From contig NZ_CP159289.1 in the NCBI RefSeq assembly GCF_040448675.1, positions 4,757,001 through 4,821,000 on the forward strand: 64,000 nt of DNA, read 5' to 3'. Position numbers and translations under genes: made by a program. Under the pieces are notes generated by a model that worked only from the letters and a program-made list of their open reading frames with translations, did no database searches and was not told where the DNA came from. Below are positions 64,000 through 64,000 of this stretch, piece after piece. Positions within the stretch are counted from its first letter, which is position 1; each line of letters starts with the position of its first letter. Source of the DNA: Dyadobacter sp. 676. GTDB lineage: Bacteria; Bacteroidota; Bacteroidia; Cytophagales; Spirosomataceae.

Positions 64000-64000
64000 G

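Overview
The window looks like a chromosomal segment of a Bacteroidota bacterium of the order Cytophagales, most like the Dyadobacter/Spirosoma group. This is judged from SusC/SusD pairs with ECF sigma/FecR regulators, TAnnTTTG promoter boxes, moderate GC and overall protein flavour; no database was searched. I saw no rRNA, tRNA, CRISPR array, transposase or prophage.

Layout. (1) 0-9 kb: a BamA-like outer-membrane protein, a thioredoxin-fold protein without its cysteines, complex I genes nuoC-nuoB separated from nuoA by a small barrel protein and an XRE regulator, a TauE/SafE exporter and an AAA/DUF4143 ATPase beside a large AT-rich inverted repeat. (2) 9-17.8 kb: a thiamine operon read leftward from a well-formed promoter and TPP riboswitch, in the order thiS-thiC-(fused double thiE)-thiG-thiH-thiF, followed closely by an AraC regulator and a nitrilase. 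(3) 18.6-47.9 kb: a large catabolic region on the minus strand. It holds two SusCD pairs, each assignable to an ECF sigma factor and a FecR. The block 18.7-24 kb encodes amidohydrolase, CocE-type hydrolase, RraA-fold protein and a BASS transporter. The block 33.8-40.8 kb encodes a SelA-like PLP enzyme, a second amidohydrolase, two sorbosone/glucose dehydrogenase-like propellers, cytochrome c and RidA. Almost all carry Sec or Tat signals, which suggests an extracytoplasmic route for an acylated amino-sugar or amino-acid derivative. (4) 48-64 kb: lactonase, CBM9-like protein, an Asp-rich protein, an MHS transporter, thiolase, GtrA, small envelope proteins, SMP-30, a GH13 enzyme, Maf, MarR, YceI, an HsdR-N domain protein, AMP nucleosidase, truncated haemoglobin and CCA-adding enzyme.

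Two window-wide patterns stand out. First, seven genes carry an apparent frameshift (XRE, thiH, second amidohydrolase, second susD, MHS transporter, thiolase, AMP nucleosidase). Six lie exactly in a homopolymer run, and restoring one base gives a family-length protein, so sequence error is the first explanation. Second, several intergenic spaces hold short tandem repeats of 8 or 10 bp, three of them as head-to-head inverted arrays, and others hold long perfect palindromes. One inverted palindrome pair sits inside a coding sequence, in the linker between the two ThiE domains.
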